A stretch of 64,000 nt of DNA, taken from contig OU452199.1 in NCBI GenBank assembly GCA_911728435.2, positions 1,798,001 through 1,862,000 of the forward strand, read 5' to 3'. The notes beneath the pieces were generated by a model that ran no database searches, was not told where the DNA came from, and saw only the letters and a program-made list of their open reading frames with translations. The DNA comes from Apoderus coryli. Lineage: Eukaryota > Arthropoda > Insecta > Coleoptera > Attelabidae. The position numbers were made by a program, and so were the translations under genes. Shown here piece by piece: positions 58,255 to 64,000 of this stretch (positions within the stretch are counted from its first letter, which is position 1; the number at the start of each line of letters is the position of its first letter).

Positions 58255-60420
58255 AGAAAAAATCGTAAAAAAACTACGTCGGGCAAAGCAGGTCGACGGC
58301 GAATGCGTCGTTGAAGTTGGTCCCAGAGATGCTCAATCGGATTGAGAGCAGGACTGCAAGCCATTCGTTCAATACCCACTTCGTCTAAATATTCGTTAAT
58401 CACTCGTGCCACGTGCGGTCGCGCATTCTTCCTCCTTCTTCTTCTTCTTCCTCAGCCTTCCTTCGTCCACTCCTGAACTTAGGCCTTTCCTAATTCCTTC
58501 CACTGATCTCTGTCCTTTGCCTTTTGATACCAATTTCCCCCTGCTATCTTTTTTAAATCATCCGTCCATCTTAGCGGAGGTCTACCTATACTTCTTTTCG
58601 ATTCTCTTGGTCTCTATTTTGCTACTCTCAATGTCCATCTCTCGTCTTGTAGTCTTGCGACATGACCTGCCCATTGCCATTTCATCTCTGCAATTTTCTC
58701 AACAATGTCCTTAACCTTTGTTCTTTTACGGATTTCTTCGTTTCTTACTTTGTCTCTCAAAGTGATACCAAGCATTGACCTTTCCATTGCCCTCTCCATC
58801 ACTCGCAATCTATTGGCACTTGACTGGGTAAGCGCAATTGTTTCCATTCCATATGTAGCGACAGGAAGTACATTTGACTTGTCGTCTCAAATTTATCGGA
58901 ATATCATAGTTTCTTAATATGTGTGACAGTTTCCCAAATGCAGCCCAAGAAAGTTTTATTCGCTTTGTGACTTCTCTCAACTTGTTTTCCTTCCCTAGTT
59001 TTATAGTATGACCCAAGTAATTGTATTCATCTACATTTTCGATAGTAGTGTTGTCTATATATATCTGTGTGTTATTTAAGCTCATTATTTTTGTTTTCTC
59101 TATATTCATTTTCAATCCCACTTTCTTCGATTTTTCATTTAGTTCTTGAAGCATTTGAAGTCGTCTGAAATTAGTACGATATCATCCGCAAAACGTAGAT
59201 TGTTTAAATATGTTCCATCAATCTTGATTCCTTTTTCCTCCCACTCAAGCTCTTTGAATACATCTTCTAGAGCTAACGTAAACAATTTTGGTGATATTGT
59301 GTCTCCCTGTCTTACTCCGCGTTCGATTTTAATATTATCGGTCTTAGTTTCGTTGTCTATCTTTACATGCAGGGAAGCATTTTTAGAGATGTTTTCGATT
59401 ACTGAAGTGTACCTAGAATCAATACGTGCGTTCTCCATGGATTTTAGAATATAACAAATCTCCATTGAGTCGAATGCCTTGTGATAGTCGACAAAAGCCA
59501 TATGGATCGGTATATTGTATTCTACAGATCTCTCTATTAACGTTCTCACCGTCTGCAAATGATCAATCGTGGAAAAGCCTTTACGAAAACCAGCATGTTC
59601 AACAGGTTGGTACGAGTCGAATTTTGGTGTTAATCTGTTTGTTAAAATCCTCGTGAAGAGCTTGTAAAGATGAGACAACAAACTAATAGGTCTGTAATTC
59701 TCTATATTGGTCGAGTCTCCCTTTTTGAATAGAAATATGACTTCCGCCTCTAGCCATCTTTCTGGTACTTTACCTTCCCATAGACATTTGTTGAATAGTA
59801 CTTGTATATGTTCTTGCGGTCGCGCATTATCTTGCATTAATACGAAACCGTCTCCGGTAAAATGAGAGCAGGGAACAACAGCGTTCTAGAGAATATCTTC
59901 GATATACCGATACGCATTTAAGGCGCCGTTTTCAACAAAAATTAAATCTGGACGGCCCTCCAAATTCCCGCCCACACCATCTCAGAGCCCCCATTGAAAC
60001 TTACGCATTCAGAAATTGTACAGTCCACAAATCTTTCATTTCGACGTCTCTAAACTCGTTCCGGACTATCAGGCGATCGCAGGCAAAACCGCGAATCAAC
60101 TGAATAAAGGACAATTTATATGTAGGCGCGCAAATTGAAGACGTGCTCGACGATGTCTTGGTTCCTGTGGCAGGTCTTCTTGAAGACAGTCTTTGGCCGA
60201 TTGTGCTCTCACTGACTACAATCCTACTCACGGTTTGTAGCAGATGTTGATTCCGAACAGCTGCGTAGTTCTACGATTTCGTAAAGCATTCAGGAGAATA
60301 AAGCGGTCGTCAATTGCACTTGTCTGCCGTTTCCTTCCGGAACCCACTCGCCTGTTGAAATTTCCCGTTTCCAGGGTTAATTCGTAGTGTAGCCAATATG
60401 CTAAACTTCGTCTTTGTAAT
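58255..60420 (-). mobile_element. Tc1-like transposon, interrupted by an RTE LINE
   Basis: Read on the minus strand: VSRIVVSESTIGQRLSSRRPATG (HTH region, about 60240-60160), GGSEMVWAGI (about 59970), MQDNARPH split by the RTE, then INEYLDEVGIERMA and ALNPIEHLWDQLQRR (58390-58280). These are the conserved Tc1 transposase blocks in order, including the DNARPH Asp and the HLWDQL tail. Frames are broken. Terminal inverted repeats were not identified. Confidence 0.75.
58428..59814 (-). mobile_element. RTE-related LINE inserted in Tc1, 14-bp duplication
   Basis: Frames at 59837-59139 and 59154-58614 carry YRPISLLSHLYKLFTRI, HAGFRKGFSTIDHL, AFVDYHKAFDS, GVRQGDTISPKLF and RFADDIVLIS (catalytic FADD), then NYLGHTIK and MKWQWAGHVARLQDERW. 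One frameshift near 59145. The 3' tail is a plus-strand (CTT)n-rich run at 58428-58455. TGCGGTCGCGCATT at 58414-58427 and again at 59815-59828 is the target-site duplication. Confidence 0.9.
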
Positions 60421-60425
60421 TTTAT

Positions 60426-60995
60426 TCATTGCGTATATTCAAAATATTCTCCATGAAGATCTATACACTTTTGCATGCGTTTGAACCAATTGTCGAAGCA
60501 CTTTTGCCACTCTGATTGAGATATCTCCAAAACATGAATTCTGAATGCAGCAACCGCTTCTTCAGGAGTCGAAGAACGTTGACCTCTCATTTTGTGTTTT
60601 ACGCACAGGAATAAAAAGGAATCATTCGGTGCTACGTCAGGACTATACGGCGTATGACTCATCAATCGATGTTTTGGGTGCTCAAAAATGCAGTTGTTTG
60701 AGCCGATGTGTGAGAGCTCGCATTGTCGTGGTGAAAAGTGATCCGTCTTCAGTGGTTGATTTTCCTGATTTCTTGGAAGACAACTGGCAATCAAATGGTT
60801 GCGTACCACTCAGAAATGATTGTTCTGCGTTGTTCTAGTGGTACGGTTGCGACATGTCAAGTTTTTCCCAAAAAACAGGCGACCATTTGCTTGGAAGTGC
60901 TTCGTGCGCGAACAACTTTTGTTGGATTTGGCTCAAACTCCTATCGGGGAGGTGTGAGAAACGGTGAAGAGGTTTTCTGGTGCTTTTAGAGTCCA
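60426..60995 (-). mobile_element. mariner transposase fragment
   Basis: Minus-strand blocks: KPLHRFSHLPDRSLSQIQQK, EQRRTIISEWYA, then FHHDNASSHTSAQT (second catalytic Asp), HTPYSPDVAPND (third Asp of a DD34D enzyme) and STPEEAVAAFR...NWFKRMQKCIDLHGEYFEY at the C-terminus. At least two frameshifts and several stops. The N-terminal half is missing, cut at the LINE junction near 60990. Confidence 0.8.
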
Positions 60996-63690
60996 TCCTA
61001 ACAGACCTTTGAACCAGAGTCTTTGTAGAGAATTTATGGATAGAATTGCAAATAGTCAACAATGTCGGGGACAGTCTAGGGTCGTAAGTTATAACGATTC
61101 CTCTAGTAGATTATTTACAATAGAAGAACTTTCGGCCGTCTTAAAAAATAAGAAAGACTTGCCTGAGGGGAGATTGATAGAGTTATTAGAGATTTACAAG
61201 TTTTGAGGGGACATTTGGCGGAAGACTGGTTACAGTAGATTATCTGTCCTATCCTGAAGCCGGGAAGGGATCCGGAGGAGGCGGCTTCGTACAGACCCAT
61301 AGCACTAGAATCTTGCATTTCGAAGATCTTACAAGTATTGATCAAAAATAGGTTGGAATGGAAGCTGGAAAACGAGGGTCGTCTTTGTGGGTTTCAGTCG
61401 GGCTTTAGAACGGGTAGAGGAGTTATGGAGAACTTGGCGATCTTGTTATGTGAAGCTCACTCTGAGATAGCCAATGATGGGAAGACTTTAGCTGCGGTAC
61501 ATGATTTAACATCTGCCGTAACGTTGATTTTTCTTATTTGCTAGAAAAAATGCTAGATTTAAACATTCCCTCGGATATATGTCAACTGATTAGTCAACAC
61601 TTCAACAATAGATTAGTTTATGTTAAGAATCCCAAGGATGGATTAATAATTGGTCCCAGAAAGGTTTCCAGAGGATTACCGCAGGGATCCCCCTTGAGTC
61701 CAATACTTTATAATATTTATACTAATTCTATTACTCAAAATATGCCGAGGGATGTCTTGAGCCTGAAATTTGCAGATGATATTTTGATAGTTTGTTCCGA
61801 CCCTAAGGTAAATGAGTTGGTAACAAGGATGAATCATGCGCTTCAAATCTTGAAAACATGGCTTGATGATCACACGATGTTTTATCTCCAGATAAATCAT
61901 GTATCATATTGTTTCAGAAGGGGTCCCGGCCTGAAGTGATTCAGGATGTCATATATGAAGGAAAAGCGCTTAACAGAAAATACACGGTTAAGTACTTGGG
62001 CATTGAATTTGATTACCGACTAAATTGGAGGGTACAAGTAGACCGCTACATCCCTAAAGCCAATAAAGGTATCAACATTCGGAGACACCTTTGCACTACC
62101 TGGTGGGGATCACATCCTGTTACAATGCTAAATTTTTACGGGGCATATGTCCGGTCACATCTGGATTATGGAAGTATGCTTTTGGGCAGATGCGCCAAAA
62201 CTAATCTAACTTGATAGGATTCAGTACAAGGCTCTTCGCTTATGCTTGGGTTTAATGAAATCTACGCCGACCAATATCATTCTGTCTGAGGCCGCGGAAA
62301 TGTCCTTGAGATATAGGAGAAACTGGTTAGCGGAAAAGTTCATAATGAAATCATTTTCTTCTCATAATAATTTTGTCAGAGAATTTACACAAAAATTATA
62401 TATAAGTTTTAATGAAAATTTTAGTTATTGGAATAGAGGGAGCAGTCCTCGTCTAATGGACGCATTCGATTCTTGTTCTGCCTATTTCGGCAAAATGATA
62501 CAGGACGTTTCTATACCTTGTTATGATTATGGATATGAGTTGCAGTACTTTACCATACCAGTTTTCCTATCCCAATTATCCAAAGATGAGACCTCTGCTG
62601 TAGAATTTAGAAGATATGTGGCAGAACATTGGGAAAACCACGTCGAAATTTTTACTGACGGGTCTAAAAAAGAACGCAACCAAGTGGGGATAAGGATTTT
62701 TTCCCCTCAGAGAAATATCTCCATAGCAGAAAGAGTTCCGGATTATTTTTCAATATGTACAGCTGAAATTATTGCTATTAAAAGAGCAGTAGAAATGTGT
62801 TGTTCAGAACCTGGAAAATATATTATATTCTCCGACTCGAGAGCTGCTCTTATGAAACTGAAAAAAATAGGATTACATGGGAAAATGGACAGGATAACTT
62901 TGGAAACTAAAAAATTAATTGCTGAGAAAAGGGAAAACGAATAATAATAACATTATCATGGGTTCCTTCTCACTGTGGAATTAAAGGCAACGAGATTGCC
63001 GATCAATTCGCGAATAGAGGACGAGAAAAGCAAGAATTAACTGAGTATTTGATACCGTACATGGACCTCCTGGGAGTACTAAAGGACAGCGTTTGGGTTG
63101 GATGGAGCGAAGAATGGAGGTCGGCTGGACGAACTAAGGGTGTAAACTATGTTGCTATGGTGGAGAAACCATATAGAAGGCTATGGTTTAGAAGCTATAA
63201 TAATAATAGAAAAGATTTAGTTACACTGTGCCGTATGAGGAGTAATCATTGTTTATCGGGACAACATTTGAATAAGATTCATGTGAGGGACAGTGCGCTT
63301 TGTGAATGTGGTGAAGAAGAAACTTTACAACATATTTTTTTCGAATGTCCACAGTATGTTGCTCAAAGTAAAGAGTTGTATCAAGAACTTTCGGTTAGTG
63401 CTTTGGTGGCGCCGCTTTGGTTGGGTTCTGTAGTGCATGAATTGCTTTCGCCTAGAGTAGTTGAATTCGTAGGTCGCTTTTTGCTAGCATGTAATTTGAG
63501 ACTTTAGAGTGAGTTCGTGCTTCTGGTGTGGGAAAGATGAATAAGTGAAGGCTAAATTGGATCTTCTTATCTTTCAAGATTTTGTGGCGGTTTGTGTTAT
63601 CCGAACGAGTATAAAGGTGTTTAATCACCCCTGGCTAAATAGCCCCGGTAGCTGCGGCCAATAAAGAAGAGCAAATACATACATAACACG
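60996..63690 (+). mobile_element. RNase H-bearing LINE, I/R1/LOA-like, 5'-truncated
   Basis: A different family from 54395. In order: FTIEELSAVLKNKKDLPEG (61110-61200), reverse transcriptase with FQSGFRTGRGVMENLA, VSRGLPQGSPLSPILYNI and KFADDILIVC (61340-61920), and the thumb with KYLGIEFDYRLNW. After a stop at 62212 comes RNase H, with IFTDGSKKERNQ, CTAEIIAIKRA and FSDSRAAL (62640-62880), then WVPSHCGIKGNEIADQFA after a stop at 62942. The C-terminal zinc motif is CECGEEETLQHIFFECPQ. The coding part ends at 63507. The 3' end is AATAAAGAAGAGC and a short CATACATA tail. Several frameshifts make it inactive. Confidence 0.85.
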
Positions 63691-64000
63691 AGGGTTATCT
63701 ATACACGTATATTATGCTCTGATGTACCTATGCTGCGGATGTAGAAATTACAATATAGACGCTTATTATTATTGTACATTATGAAAATTTAGAAATGTAA
63801 AAAATATAAGGATCGACTTTAACAGCATTGTTGAAGTGGTTCCGCATGAAAATAAACTGAAAATCGCATCTGTCAAAAGTAACGTGATATATTTATATTG
63901 TTATTGGACCCAATAAACCACTAAATTGATGTAAACTGACCACCCCATAACGAATCGCATTAGTTCAGCCCGGCGGGCACAATAATACACAAAAATATTG
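63691..64000. other. AT-rich end of window, no gene seen
   Basis: Nothing recognised beyond the LINE tail. Confidence 0.35.

Noticed and set aside
1..64000. tRNA, rRNA genes and CRISPR arrays
   Set aside because: Reading both strands I found no tRNA-type B-box with a foldable cloverleaf, no rRNA-like segment, and no regularly spaced short repeats with unique spacers. A tRNAscan/Infernal run would be decisive.

Overview
This is nuclear DNA of an insect (or closely related arthropod) with an expanded, AT-rich genome full of transposons. Genes are split by GT-AG introns. The conserved proteins are animal-type: BRD8, FKRP and MAPK15/ERK7. The repeats are typical of arthropods: RTE, CR1-like and RNase H-bearing LINEs, Tc1/mariner elements, a Crypton-like recombinase and MITEs. 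I cannot fix the insect order from sequence alone.

Layout. About 1.26-1.67 kb (minus) is a THAP-domain gene with a one-base frameshift. From 2.6 to 11.9 kb (minus) is a complete nine-exon BRD8 gene (959 codons plus stop) that I rebuilt exon by exon with consistent splice phases. Its 5 kb last intron holds a three-level nest: an RNase H LINE, interrupted by an LTR-retrotransposon piece, itself interrupted by an RTE LINE with a 10-bp target-site duplication. From 12.3 to 15.0 kb a 0.54-kb duplication flanks a segment with inverted ends and THAP-like coding remnants. At 15.8-17.4 kb (minus) is a complete three-exon FKRP gene (512 aa). It is divergently paired with the first exon of a THAP gene at 17.74 kb, whose best-matching second exon is 30 kb away at 48.1 kb. 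At 19.7-22.4 kb (minus) is a complete seven-exon MAPK15/ERK7 gene (411 aa). At 24.2 kb is another orphan THAP first exon.

From 24.3 to 64 kb I see no intact host gene, only repeats and unassigned AT-rich DNA. The repeats include a palindromic MITE family (18.3, 25.4 and 26.0 kb), an 850-bp inverted-repeat element carrying broken C2H2 zinc fingers (30.1 kb), and three Tc1/mariner-superfamily elements (33.5-38.2 and 50.6-53.1 kb). They also include a Crypton-like tyrosine recombinase (39.6 kb), RTE copies from at least three families (5.4, 40.8, 42.1, 56.6 and 58.4 kb) and CR1-like LINEs with detached 3' ends. A dense nest of Tc1, RTE, mariner and RNase H LINE fills 58-63.7 kb. Recognisable transposons cover roughly 40% of the window.

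The most unusual structures are two transposase-bearing elements whose long inverted repeats are built of shells. Each shell starts with its own CAGGG-type terminus, and the arms match in length to the base. Second is a hairpin motif repeated at several loci, with a constant core (TGA-T/A-GATG ... CGAAACATGT) around a stem whose sequence changes while pairing is kept. It resembles a hammerhead-ribozyme core, but no complete ribozyme fold was found.
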